DNA of 26,933 nt from a virus, in IMG/VR virus record IMGVR_UViG_3300021375_000133, positions 1-26,933 of that record; one strand, given 5' to 3'. This document shows positions 15,108 to 23,029 of the stretch, piece by piece; position 1 is the stretch's first letter; each line of letters begins with the position of its first letter. The notes beneath the pieces are model-generated. The model saw nothing but the letters and a program-made list of their open reading frames with translations. It did not search any database and was not told the origin of the DNA. Made by a program: the position numbers and the translations under genes.

Positions 15108-16616
15108 ATGTGTGGTATCCTATTAGTTAAAAGCAATCAAGAACTACCAGTAGAACAGCATCTTCGAGCATTAAGCACTCTTAAAAGTAGAGGTCCTGAT
15201 AGAACACGTTATCAGTATGAAAACGGTATCTTTATTGCACAAGTAGTATTACATATTACAGGTACAGATGATTACTACAAACAAACACACACAAACTTCT
15301 TAGCATACAACGGCGAGATATACAACTACAAAGAACTAGGCAACTATTCAAACGATATAGAATTTGTAGATAAATGTGTAAATCGCAATGCACGTGGCTT
15401 AGCACGTGGATGGGGTCCTTGGGCATGGGCATGGACTGACGGTGTAACTGTGCGTTATGCCGCTGACCCACAAGGTGAGAAAACACTGTTCCAATATAAA
15501 GATGACGATATTCTTATTGTGTGTTCAGAAGTAGCACCTATACTAGAATATATTACACCAGCAAAGGTCAAGGGCAGTTATGCCACACGCCATTGGACCA
15601 TGCTAGAACAAACACCATATGTGGGTATAACAAGAGTGATACCAGGGTGGGAATATACAAACGGTACAGTAAGTCAACCCATTGACATGCTTTGGAATTG
15701 GATCAAACCAGTTGAATGTACCTATCAAGAAGCACAAGAACAGTTTGCCAGCATATGGAAGCAAACACTTAAAACAATGACACCCAAATGTGACTATGCA
15801 CTTACATACAGTTGTGGACTTGATTCAAGCATAATACTGAGCCACTTGGATGCACCAGAATTATATGCAACCAACATGCAGGGCAAAGATCCTATTGTTG
15901 ATCACATACGTGATTTTTTATCTGATGAACAAATGCAACGTCTTCACCATTTGTCAATTGATGCAGAGCAGTGGGCTGAACTGTTTACACAAGTGATTGA
16001 ACGTACACGAATGCCTGTGCAAAGTTGGAGTTTTGTTGGACAATGGGCAATAGCAAGTGCATGTGATCAACGTGTACTGTTTACAGGTGCGGGTGCTGAT
16101 GAACTGTTTGGTGGATATGATATATATCAAAAACTAAACTACAATAACAACAGCCCTTACAGTGTGGACTCACCGTTGTGGAGATGGTGTATGGACAGTT
16201 ACGATCAGCATGCTGGACAAGCAACTTTACTTGCTGACTACTGGCATCAAATAAGTGGGTGTGACATAAGAGGTGTTGATGCGATAGCAGGTGCTCATGG
16301 TATCGAAGCACGCAATCCATTTCTTGCAAAGCCTGTGATGCAGTTTGCACTTAACTTACCATTTGAATACAAAGTAGGATCAGTGCCAAAGCCTCTAATA
16401 AGAGATTTATTTTTAGAACAATGGACTGTAAAGCATATATGGCCAAAGCAAGGTTTCAGCGGACATTGCAACGATAGTCTGCCCTATTTAGATGTAACAG
16501 TTAGTGACACAGATAGAAATACACAATGGCGTGATGCAGTTATTGAAAGTTTTTTCACTCCCAAAGATTCCCGTTATGAGGCTCCCAAAAAGGTGTCCAG
16601 TCTACGGCATTATTAA
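15108..16616 (+). CDS. asnB: Asparagine synthase, glutamine-hydrolysing type
   Basis: The 502-residue protein has both AsnB domains. The N-terminal Ntn glutaminase has MCGI with catalytic Cys2, RGPD (28-31) and YNGEIYN (67-73). The C-terminal synthase has the PP-loop SCGLDSS (235-241), GAGADELFGGY (327-337) and HGIEARNPFL. Ammonia from glutamine would amidate an adenylated carboxylate, aspartate or, as in related enzymes, a sugar acid or peptide. The PP-loop reads SCGLDS, with Cys where the family has Gly. The length is close to that of E. coli AsnB (554). The 3' end overlaps the convergent ParB-like gene by 62 bases. Confidence 0.9.
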   Translation: MCGILLVKSNQELPVEQHLRALSTLKSRGPDRTRYQYENGIFIAQVVLHITGTDDYYKQTHTNFLAYNGEIYNYKELGNYSNDIEFVDKCVNRNARGLARGWGPWAWAWTDGVTVRYAADPQGEKTLFQYKDDDILIVCSEVAPILEYITPAKVKGSYATRHWTMLEQTPYVGITRVIPGWEYTNGTVSQPIDMLWNWIKPVECTYQEAQEQFASIWKQTLKTMTPKCDYALTYSCGLDSSIILSHLDAPELYATNMQGKDPIVDHIRDFLSDEQMQRLHHLSIDAEQWAELFTQVIERTRMPVQSWSFVGQWAIASACDQRVLFTGAGADELFGGYDIYQKLNYNNNSPYSVDSPLWRWCMDSYDQHAGQATLLADYWHQISGCDIRGVDAIAGAHGIEARNPFLAKPVMQFALNLPFEYKVGSVPKPLIRDLFLEQWTVKHIWPKQGFSGHCNDSLPYLDVTVSDTDRNTQWRDAVIESFFTPKDSRYEAPKKVSSLRHY

Positions 16617-17295
16617 ACCAATCAACATTGAACACAATGTCAGGATATTTTTTGAGATAATTGTGTAGTGTTTTTCTTGCTGTTTGTTGGCCAGGTGTCA
16701 CGTTAGCAGTCTTCTGGTTGTTATACTCGTACCATTCTATACCATAAGGGGCATCCTTATCGGTATATTTAAAAAGAAATTCCTGTCCAACATCTGCTCT
16801 ACAAATTTCTGCAAACTGTTCAAAGTTTTCTATCTGTGGTAAGTTCTTAAAATTATCTGCATACTTTGTATGTGTGGTAATAAAAGTTTCTACAGTGGTT
16901 ATTTCAGGTATACACTCCGCTGCCCTTAAACGGCTTTCACCATTGTTTATTCCAAATTTTTCATTGCCAGTGTAGTTCAACAACATTGGTTTGACTATGC
17001 CTTGTTCACGTATATCTTTTACCCACAGGTTAAGTTTCACAACATTTGCAATGTCGTACCAGTTCTTCGGTTCATTGATAAATTCTTCAAGTGTATCTTC
17101 TTTTAATCGTACGTTAATCCAAAGACATATATCTGCTAGGCTATGCCCTGGTTGTATTCTAGCCTTGTGTACTCCTGGATCGTAAAATAAACAATGTTCA
17201 CCATTGTGCAAACTTGCAACGATAGGGTCAGTATCCTTAGGATAAGGAAGCACAGTATTGGTGAATGTTTTTATAGGGTTGTTCCAGTATTCCAT
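16555..17295 (-). CDS. ParB/Srx-like domain protein
   Basis: I chose the ATG at 17295 (MEYWNNPI, 246 residues) over a GTG at 17319 that lies inside the divergent neighbour. The middle of the protein (about 85-130) has a ParB-type pattern: VKDIREQGIVKPMLLNY, then GINNGESRLRAAECIPEI, close to the GxRRxxAA core of ParB/sulfiredoxin folds. Such domains bind or hydrolyse nucleotides (CTPase in ParB) and also occur in phage DNA-modification enzymes. No helix-turn-helix is evident. It is one of two minus-strand genes in the window, convergent with asnB and divergent from the gene at 17310. It is probably independently transcribed; no clear promoter was found. Confidence 0.65.
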   Translation of the reverse strand: MEYWNNPIKTFTNTVLPYPKDTDPIVASLHNGEHCLFYDPGVHKARIQPGHSLADICLWINVRLKEDTLEEFINEPKNWYDIANVVKLNLWVKDIREQGIVKPMLLNYTGNEKFGINNGESRLRAAECIPEITTVETFITTHTKYADNFKNLPQIENFEQFAEICRADVGQEFLFKYTDKDAPYGIEWYEYNNQKTANVTPGQQTARKTLHNYLKKYPDIVFNVDWFNNAVDWTPFWEPHNGNLWE

Positions 17296-17309
17296 ATAAT
17301 TAATTAGCA

Positions 17310-18185
17310 ATGATAACACATACCGATGGAATTTGGATCTCCGATAAGAAGGAGAGAGAAACTGTTAAACAGTTAACAGATTATATCAGTGCCTGTGGTT
17401 ATACTCCAGTTGCCCCAAACAACAATAACTTTGGTTATCCAACACAGTTCTCAAAAGGCAAAACAACATTAGCCAGTCGATTGGTGGATCTAGTAGAGGA
17501 TGCAGATATCGTTATTACGGATAATCATCCGCTTGTCCCATATAAAGGTCGTTTACAGAGTGTGTTGCCAGAGTTTTGGCATCAATGGCGATTTGATCCT
17601 GTGTATATTGAGCGTCCTTCTAGTATTGGTTACAATTGTTTTATGGCACGAGAACGTGGCGATAGAGACAGGGTATTTAATATACTCAAGCAACGAAATA
17701 TTATAGATAAAGGACTTGTAAGTTATCTTGCACAAGGATACGATAAAGTAAACTCACATGGTACATTAGAACAGTGTATCATTGATACAAATGTTAGTCT
17801 GATATTAGAAACTTACATACGTGATGATGTTATTGTATTCAGTGAAAAGATATTTCGTGCATTACAAATGCCACGTCCATGGTTGTTGTATTGCAGTCCA
17901 CACAGCATAGAATTACTGCGAACTCATGGTTTTGATGTCCTAGAGGATATAGTAGACAATGAATATGACACTGTTAGCAATCATTGGAATAGACTTGATA
18001 AGATAATTGACCAACTCGAAACGTTTGTTACCCGGCAATACACACGCAGAGATTACGAGCGATTTCAGCAGGCTGCAACTACCAATAAACAGTTGCTGGA
18101 TAAGTTTGCACGTGAATGGCCTTTAGTTCTAGATGAATTAATGCTGGACATTAAACATCCAGAACTTGATTGGACTGTAACTTGA
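17310..18185 (+). CDS. Phage protein with GT10-like C-terminal motif, copy 1
   Basis: The product has 291 residues. The second half contains a conserved block: LILETYIRDDVIVFSEKIFRAL, PWLLYCSPHSIELLRTHGFD, then EDIVDNEYDTVSNHWNRLDKI. The order E-T-Y, F-x-E-K, then Gly-Phe-Asp and Asp-x-x-Tyr resembles the donor-binding end of fucosyltransferase-like (GT10) proteins, and I recall similar unassigned proteins in marine phages. The gene at 18891 carries the same block. A glycosyltransferase role is inferred, not shown. GAAGGAG-like bases are not clear before ATG 17310. It is separated by 14 bases from the divergent ParB-like gene. Confidence 0.6.
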   Translation: MITHTDGIWISDKKERETVKQLTDYISACGYTPVAPNNNNFGYPTQFSKGKTTLASRLVDLVEDADIVITDNHPLVPYKGRLQSVLPEFWHQWRFDPVYIERPSSIGYNCFMARERGDRDRVFNILKQRNIIDKGLVSYLAQGYDKVNSHGTLEQCIIDTNVSLILETYIRDDVIVFSEKIFRALQMPRPWLLYCSPHSIELLRTHGFDVLEDIVDNEYDTVSNHWNRLDKIIDQLETFVTRQYTRRDYERFQQAATTNKQLLDKFAREWPLVLDELMLDIKHPELDWTVT

Positions 18186-18898
18186 CTGATGCACTGATAC
18201 TTGGTTGTTCGCATGCGGCTGGCGCTCTAATGCATGAAGATCCTGAATATGGAGCACAGAACAGTTATCCTGTGCTTCTTGCAAACATGCTTGGATATAC
18301 TGCACATAACCATGCTATCTCAGGTGGATCAAATGATGCAATGTTTAGAATATTTACAGAACAAGAACAACACTATGATTTAATCATTGCCTGCTGGACC
18401 GGCATGGACAGAGGAGAATATTTTCACCCAACACATGAACAATGGGTACCAATCAACTATGGTGCAGGCGACAGTTATGTTCGCAAGCCTAGCAAACATC
18501 TCTTGCAGGGCATACCAGTTGGTGTTGAAATTGATGATAAACAAATGTATGAACACTACGGCAAACGGTGGCTTGCAATTGAAGGCAACCAACAACGTGG
18601 ATTCAATAACAAACTTAAAAATATTCTAGCATTAAATGTGTATGCACAGAGCAAAGGTAGCCGTGTTATTAATATTGATAGCTTCGACGGCATACATGAA
18701 AAACGCATTAGACCTTTTGCATATCCAACTACAGTATATCGCCCATTGAATGGTCCAATAAATGAATTTATAGGTTATTGCACTAGAAAGGGTTATCCTA
18801 CTGAGCCACGTGGGCATTTTTTTCGACCAGCACATTTAGCATATGCTCAACATCTTAAACACAAACTTGTAAATACCAGGAGTCCACTCAATGATTGA
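18182..18898 (+). CDS. SGNH/GDSL hydrolase-like protein, copy 4
   Basis: This is a 238-residue protein if started at TTG 18182, which overlaps the previous TGA by four bases; TTG 18170 would add four residues. GCSHAAG (8-14) is the block I Ser motif with Cys replacing Asp, and ISGGSNDAMFR supplies a Gly/Asn block. Near the end, FFRPAHLAYAQHL has the block V His but with Pro-Ala before it rather than Asp, so the acid of the triad is uncertain. It lies between the two GT10-like genes, suggesting deacylation of a glycan or related ester. There is no signal peptide. Confidence 0.65.
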   Translation: MTDALILGCSHAAGALMHEDPEYGAQNSYPVLLANMLGYTAHNHAISGGSNDAMFRIFTEQEQHYDLIIACWTGMDRGEYFHPTHEQWVPINYGAGDSYVRKPSKHLLQGIPVGVEIDDKQMYEHYGKRWLAIEGNQQRGFNNKLKNILALNVYAQSKGSRVINIDSFDGIHEKRIRPFAYPTTVYRPLNGPINEFIGYCTRKGYPTEPRGHFFRPAHLAYAQHLKHKLVNTRSPLND

Positions 18899-19940
18899 AA
18901 TACACGGACCTACATATAGATACAATGGTGAAAAACTAACCAAGCCTGAAATAATGTTTGTCAACGATCACCATTATGATGAAGAAGCACATTGCTTTCA
19001 TATTGAAAAACTTTTAGAAAATAGTGTGTGCGATCCAAAATTGCATACTCTGGTTTTTGATCACGTGCTACACGATGATGCACTTAACAAATACAACTGT
19101 ATATGTTTACCAATGTTTCTAGCAGTCGAAGCAGAAGAATTTAGAAAACAAGAAATTACACTTGATTGGAACAAAAAGACACATTTGTTTAATTTTTCAA
19201 TTAACAAGCCCCGTATACATCGACAATTACTTTTGAAAGAAATTAAACGGTTAGAATTAAAAAACTATACATATAGTTTGCCATGGAAAACAAATAATAT
19301 CAATGACATTCCAGTTACAGACTATAAATTTGGTCCCGAGGTATGTCTGGAACAAGGTATTAGAAACGGAAATTTTAAAAATGGCGAAACATACAAGCAT
19401 CTGTTGAAAGAATCAGTATATGAGCCAAGTTGTATTAGTATAATTACAGAACCTCTATACTATGAACGTGAGGCTTTTGCCACAGAAAAAAGTTACATGG
19501 CTATGTTTGGTGGCACATTTCCAATTTGGTTTGGAGGATGGAAAATACCTCAATCTATGCGGGATCTCGGATTTGATGTGTTTGATGATATCATTGACCA
19601 TAGTTACGAAACATTGTCAGATCCATACGAACGTTGCGTAAATTCACTTTTATATAATCAACATCTATTTAAAGATATAGAAAACTTAAAAAACTTGCTA
19701 TTGAAAAATACAAGTAGATTGTTGCACAATGTAGAACTGATAAAAGACAATGTGTTTTTAAAAGAATGTTTACGGCAAGCAGATTTACATCAAGGACCAG
19801 TCAGAACAGAGTTATTAAAATTTATTCCAAGTTTCCGTAACGGCACATTTACAGTATTCATGGAAGACTTTAATAATCATAAAGTATTAGGATCAGAAGC
19901 ATTTGACACTAGATATGACAAAAGCATGTTGAAGCAATGA
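18891..19940 (+). CDS. Phage protein with GT10-like C-terminal motif, copy 2
   Basis: This protein has 349 residues, starting at ATG 18891 with CAGGAG about nine bases upstream. The central block IITEPLYYEREAFATEKSYMAMF, IWFGGWKIPQSMRDLGFDVFDDIIDHSYETLSDPYERC aligns with copy 1: both have E-x-x-Y, an xTEK/xSEK site, a GFDV segment and D-x-x-Y-x-T. The FxTEK motif is a hallmark of the GT10-like donor site. The N-terminal 170 residues are different from copy 1 and not assigned. Stop and next start overlap (ATGA) with the amidinotransferase gene. It is probably an inner-face glycosyltransferase. Confidence 0.62.
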   Translation: MIEIHGPTYRYNGEKLTKPEIMFVNDHHYDEEAHCFHIEKLLENSVCDPKLHTLVFDHVLHDDALNKYNCICLPMFLAVEAEEFRKQEITLDWNKKTHLFNFSINKPRIHRQLLLKEIKRLELKNYTYSLPWKTNNINDIPVTDYKFGPEVCLEQGIRNGNFKNGETYKHLLKESVYEPSCISIITEPLYYEREAFATEKSYMAMFGGTFPIWFGGWKIPQSMRDLGFDVFDDIIDHSYETLSDPYERCVNSLLYNQHLFKDIENLKNLLLKNTSRLLHNVELIKDNVFLKECLRQADLHQGPVRTELLKFIPSFRNGTFTVFMEDFNNHKVLGSEAFDTRYDKSMLKQ

Positions 19941-20977
19941 GTGTATATTACCACTGGGACAAACTAGAAGAATGTGTAGTAGGCAAAGGCTATCCGCCTG
20001 AATACTATTCATGGATACAAGATGTTCCTACACGTAGGTTGTTTGAACAACTGGCAATAGAAACAGAAGAAGATTTACAAAAACTCTGTAGACTTTTAGC
20101 ACAGTTTGGAGTTGATGTTGTACGTCCAACCATACCAGACTATGAGCAGTGCATGGTGAACGGTATATTGGTACCACCGCCGGTGCAACCACGTGATCAT
20201 TTTATACAGATTAGAGATAAACTTTGGGTATGCACTACACCAAATGCAAACTTTGCACGCAATGCATTTGCTAATCAAGATATTCTTACATGGTCACAGT
20301 TTCAAGCACGTGATCAAGCAAAGCATGATATAAAACTAAAGTTCTATCAAGACATATTTCGTGGACGTGATATTCAAGAAACAGATCTTAGTTATATTAG
20401 CGGATGTTTTGTAAGCAGGTTAGGAGACAACTTATACTTTGCAACACAGACCATCTATGATAACTGGAATCAAATACAACGTGAAGTAGATACATTATTT
20501 ACGGATACCCACAATACTATTGTTGATGCCCAAGGACACGGAGATGCAGTGTATTGTCCAGTAACTGAAGGCTTAATAATCAGTATAGCCAATGAAGATT
20601 ATAAAGATACTTTTCCTGATTGGGAAGTAGTGCATTTAGCAGAAAGCGATTATGCAAAACATAATAAGTTCCAAAGCAGTATGAAACTTAATGCAGGTAA
20701 ATGGTATATACCAGGCTTTGATAAAAATCCAAAGATACTTGAAACTGTTGATCAGTACTTTAATGAATGGGTTGGCGAAGCTCATGAGACAGTGTTCGGT
20801 GTAAATATTTTAGTTATTAATCCAACTAATGTAGTAATTGCTGAATATAACAAACGTACAGTAGACGCACTTGAACGATATGGTATTACTGCACATATCT
20901 CTCCATTTAGACACAAATACTTTTGGGATGCCGGTATACACTGTCTTACTAACGATCTGAGGCGAACATGCGAATAA
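19937..20977 (+). CDS. Glycine amidinotransferase-like enzyme
   Basis: The 346-residue protein matches the amidinotransferase family (pentein fold), which moves an amidino group from arginine to an amine. It opens with WDKLEECVVGKGYPP, a typical first strand. Candidate catalytic residues are D87 (QPRDHF), H201 in GHGD and C336 in AGIHCLTNDLRR, the last a close match to the Cys region of glycine amidinotransferases. The length is slightly shorter than the vertebrate enzyme but usual for bacterial and phage forms. An arginine deiminase relative is the alternative. Its place beside PP-loop, asparagine synthase and glycosyltransferase-like genes suggests making an amidino- or amide-decorated product. 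It overlaps the next small gene. Confidence 0.85.
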   Translation: MSVYYHWDKLEECVVGKGYPPEYYSWIQDVPTRRLFEQLAIETEEDLQKLCRLLAQFGVDVVRPTIPDYEQCMVNGILVPPPVQPRDHFIQIRDKLWVCTTPNANFARNAFANQDILTWSQFQARDQAKHDIKLKFYQDIFRGRDIQETDLSYISGCFVSRLGDNLYFATQTIYDNWNQIQREVDTLFTDTHNTIVDAQGHGDAVYCPVTEGLIISIANEDYKDTFPDWEVVHLAESDYAKHNKFQSSMKLNAGKWYIPGFDKNPKILETVDQYFNEWVGEAHETVFGVNILVINPTNVVIAEYNKRTVDALERYGITAHISPFRHKYFWDAGIHCLTNDLRRTCE

Positions 20978-21117
20978 TATTAGAAGATTACATATGGTGG
21001 TACAAAACACAAGCACCAAAATATGGATACATCAGCAGTATATACACTGCTTACTTTAATGCTCGCCATTTTAAAAGAGACGGAACCTACAGAAAGGCCA
21101 CCTATGAAACCAAGTGA
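20968..21117 (+). CDS. 49-residue basic aromatic protein
   Basis: A short frame starts at ATG 20968, ten bases inside the end of the amidinotransferase gene. The product is basic and rich in Tyr (eight) with WW near the N terminus; it has no membrane segment and no known motif. A weak GAGGCGA ribosome binding site precedes the ATG. The overlap with its upstream neighbour and the typical codon make-up support it, but it could be spurious. Confidence 0.5.
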   Translation: MRIILEDYIWWYKTQAPKYGYISSIYTAYFNARHFKRDGTYRKATYETK

Positions 21118-21196
21118 CTACATAGCACTGCATCTATTGAACTGTGTGATATGTGCAATAACAATTGGCATATTATATAATGTATATTTTGGTTGA
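21104..21196 (+). CDS. 30-residue membrane peptide
   Basis: A short frame overlaps the previous small gene by 14 bases, with AAAGG about seven bases before ATG 21104. The product has one hydrophobic segment (LLNCVICAITIGILYNVYF, about residues 11-29) after a short polar start. Its TGA stop lies inside the next promoter's -35 box, as for another gene in this window. It is probably a single-pass microprotein, but the evidence is limited. Confidence 0.45.
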   Translation: MKPSDYIALHLLNCVICAITIGILYNVYFG

Positions 21197-21220
21197 CTTT
21201 TATTATAAAGATGCTATAAT
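21193..21220 (+). promoter_or_regulatory. Sigma70-type promoter before microprotein and tRNAs
   Basis: TTGACT (21193-21198), 16 bases, TATAAT (21215-21220), with the GGTTGAC form. It stands upstream of a 27-codon gene and three tRNA genes and may transcribe all of them, since no terminator is seen between. Confidence 0.85.
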
Positions 21221-21243
21221 GTATTTTTATTTAGGAGAATACA

Positions 21244-21327
21244 ATGGCACCAAATCCACATTATATTAATATGTTAATTAACGTTGGAATTTTTGCATTA
21301 TTAGTTTACGTTGCAATAAACGTATAA
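21244..21327 (+). CDS. 27-residue single-pass membrane microprotein
   Basis: This very short frame has an excellent start: TAGGAGA is eight bases upstream of ATG 21244, itself 24 bases after a consensus -10 box. The product MAPNPHYINM followed by a hydrophobic run (LINVGIFALLVYVAINV) is one transmembrane segment with a short N-terminal tail. The promoter, ribosome binding site and stop six bases before a tRNA make this a real gene by context. The function is unknown; phage microproteins of this kind often act on membrane or host enzymes. Confidence 0.7.
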   Translation: MAPNPHYINMLINVGIFALLVYVAINV

Positions 21328-21333
21328 AAGAAT

Positions 21334-21410
21334 GGACTGTTAGCTCAGCTGGATAGAGCATCTGACTACGAATCAGAAGGTCGGGAGTTCGAATCTCTCA
21401 CAGTTCACCA
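21334..21410 (+). tRNA. tRNA-Arg(ACG)
   Basis: A complete 77-base cloverleaf. The acceptor stem is GGACTGT with ACAGTTC (one G-U pair). The anticodon loop CTACGAA between TCTGA and TCAGA gives anticodon ACG. The T loop TTCGAAT has a GGGAG/CTCTC stem, and CCA is encoded. The gene lies just after the 27-codon gene, probably on its transcript. It reads CGN arginine codons if A34 is deaminated to inosine. Confidence 0.95.
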
Positions 21411-21416
21411 ATTTAT

Positions 21417-21490
21417 AGAGGACAAGTGTTACGGTAGCACGAGTGGCTCCAACCCACTAAGCCAGGGTTCGACTCCTTGGTCCTCTGCCA
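21417..21490 (+). tRNA. tRNA-Trp(CCA)
   Basis: A 74-base cloverleaf: acceptor AGAGGAC/GTCCTCT, D stem GTGT/GCAC, anticodon stem AGTGG/CCACT around CTCCAAC (anticodon CCA), T stem CAGGG/CCTTG with loop TTCGACT, discriminator G and encoded CCA. The G discriminator is as expected for bacterial tRNA-Trp. Confidence 0.92.
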
Positions 21491-21495
21491 AACAT

Positions 21496-21571
<76 letters not shown>

Positions 21572-21572
21572 T

Positions 21573-21914
21573 TTAATCATTCCAATTGTATTCAAAATAC
21601 AGGTTAACAATTTCTGTAAAGAAATACACAACGATTAATGCAAATGGCAATATGATTAAAAACAATACGAGCAACAAGCGACGCACTGGCTTTGAACGTT
21701 TCTCCCACCAATGGATTGCAATTTTTATTCCTGACTTAATTTTATTAACTACGTAATCACCAATTATGTAACGTATTAGTCTTACTACGATAAGAACTGG
21801 TGAAGCAATAACATCAATTAATAGTAACACAAGATCAACTGCTACATCAACACTATGATCAACTGTCCATTTCTCACGCCAATTTTGCCATTTTGTTTTA
21901 ATTTTATCAAGCAT
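21573..21914 (-). CDS. Small membrane protein, antisense to the region
   Basis: This is a 113-residue protein from ATG 21914; a TTG start at 21929 would add five residues. After an amphipathic, basic N terminus (KIKTKWQNWREKW) come hydrophobic segments at about 25-50 and 80-105, separated by a Lys-rich stretch. It looks like an inner-membrane protein with two helical regions. Its stop lies one base beyond the tRNA-Thr gene, and it diverges from the + strand gene at 21941 with only 26 bases between. Function and promoter are not recognised. Confidence 0.68.
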   Translation of the reverse strand: MLDKIKTKWQNWREKWTVDHSVDVAVDLVLLLIDVIASPVLIVVRLIRYIIGDYVVNKIKSGIKIAIHWWEKRSKPVRRLLLVLFLIILPFALIVVYFFTEIVNLYFEYNWND

Positions 21915-21940
21915 GAAAATACTTATCAATAAATATTAGC

Positions 21941-22474
21941 ATGTTAGAAGCAGTACAATTAGATTACGACTACGATATATTCACAAAGGCTGACTATAGT
22001 GTTCATAGTGGCAGTTGCATATCACATCAAGTGCATGAACTAAAAGACATACATGAAAAGTTTGGCGGCTTTCCGGACAGCTACGACATGGGCAATACAT
22101 TAATTAGACAACTATGGTGGACCAGAGAACAGGTTGACTTTGACGAACTAGGTAGTAAACTTGGCATAGAAGTTGTAACCGTTAGTAGTATATTACAACC
22201 GCCTGGCAATGTTATTCCTGTACACAGAGATACATTCTTTCAAATTAAACGTGCCTACCCAGATGATACTAGACTTAAAGTAAGAGCAAACATGTACTTA
22301 GAAGACTGGCATGTAGGCGAGTACATACAGTATCAAAAAGACAATGAATGGCACAACAGTACCCATTGGAGTGCCGGCGATGGATGGATATGGGATAGCG
22401 ATCACATGCATTTAAGTGCCAACGCAGGCATGCAAGACAAGTATACACTACAAGTGTCAGGCTTTTTAAAATAA
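21941..22474 (+). CDS. 2OG-Fe(II) oxygenase-like protein, distant fourth copy
   Basis: The 177-residue protein has the same plan as the three tandem copies at 12414-14060: PVHRD gives H95 and D97, WSAGDGWIWDSDHMHLS gives the AGD strand and distal His (H157), and a basic/aromatic C-terminal strand ends the barrel. The N-terminal part is different (DYDYDIFTKADY). It starts with ATG six bases after an AATAAATAT element, and there is no obvious ribosome binding site, so a leaderless transcript is possible. The substrate is unknown. It may belong to a larger phage oxygenase family. Confidence 0.68.
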   Translation: MLEAVQLDYDYDIFTKADYSVHSGSCISHQVHELKDIHEKFGGFPDSYDMGNTLIRQLWWTREQVDFDELGSKLGIEVVTVSSILQPPGNVIPVHRDTFFQIKRAYPDDTRLKVRANMYLEDWHVGEYIQYQKDNEWHNSTHWSAGDGWIWDSDHMHLSANAGMQDKYTLQVSGFLK

Positions 22475-22477
22475 AGG

Positions 22478-22506
22478 TTGACAAAGCACTAATTTAGCCA
22501 TATACT
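22478..22506 (+). promoter_or_regulatory. Sigma70-type promoter
   Basis: TTGACA (22478-22483), 17 bases, TATACT (22501-22506), with the AAAGGTTGACA form placed directly after the upstream TAA. The leader has GAGGAT before GTG 22532. Confidence 0.88.
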
Positions 22507-22531
22507 GTATATAGAGTTTGAGGATAATTAA

Positions 22532-23029
22532 GTGTATAGAGTTACAGGCTATTGGCGTGATACAAAAATTGTGCAATATTTCTACAATAGATTTGATGCA
22601 ATTGATTTCAAAGACATAGTTGATGCTAATTATCCTTTAAATGTAACATTTGAAAAAGGAGTTTATCCAGTGAGAGAATGGATAGTAAGCAGTTGGAATG
22701 TAATTATGGATGATCGAAGAAATCCACTAAGTGCTATTCCAGATACCAACGTTAGACATATGGTTATGCAAGTACTAGCATGGATGTGGTGTATTATTTT
22801 TAGCATGAGCTTGGGCAGTATTACAGTATTTGCCTATACCACTATTGCACATACTTTACTGATTGCAGGAATTGTTGCAACAGTTGCTATATTTGAAACT
22901 GCTAAACGCAAGCCAGGTTTCTTTTTAGATACATTATATCACACACCAAGCAGAAGCAGAGGCTATATGTGGATAAATGGCAAAAAGGTTAAGTTAGATA
23001 AAAATGATCCAGGAGGGGAACATGAATAA
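22532..23029 (+). CDS. Membrane protein with two transmembrane segments
   Basis: This 165-residue protein starts at GTG 22532 after GAGGAT. Residues 1-70 are soluble, with aromatic and charged segments. Two hydrophobic helices follow at about 77-97 (MVMQVLAWMWCIIFSMSLG) and 103-123, and then a basic tail. The cytoplasmic N-terminal domain has no known motif. It shares its promoter with the following gene, which begins eight bases inside it. Together they look like an envelope-directed pair, possibly for host membrane alteration; this is inference. Confidence 0.72.
   Translation: MYRVTGYWRDTKIVQYFYNRFDAIDFKDIVDANYPLNVTFEKGVYPVREWIVSSWNVIMDDRRNPLSAIPDTNVRHMVMQVLAWMWCIIFSMSLGSITVFAYTTIAHTLLIAGIVATVAIFETAKRKPGFFLDTLYHTPSRSRGYMWINGKKVKLDKNDPGGEHE

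Noticed and set aside
17296-17319. GTG 17319 as the ParB-like gene start
   Set aside because: It would overlap the divergent gene; ATG 17295 is a better codon with little loss of sequence.
5160-17384. Exact 15-base repeat CAGTTAACAGATTAT at 5160 and 17370
   Set aside because: One copy is inside a coding sequence, and a single 15-base match in an AT-rich 27-kb window is close to chance.
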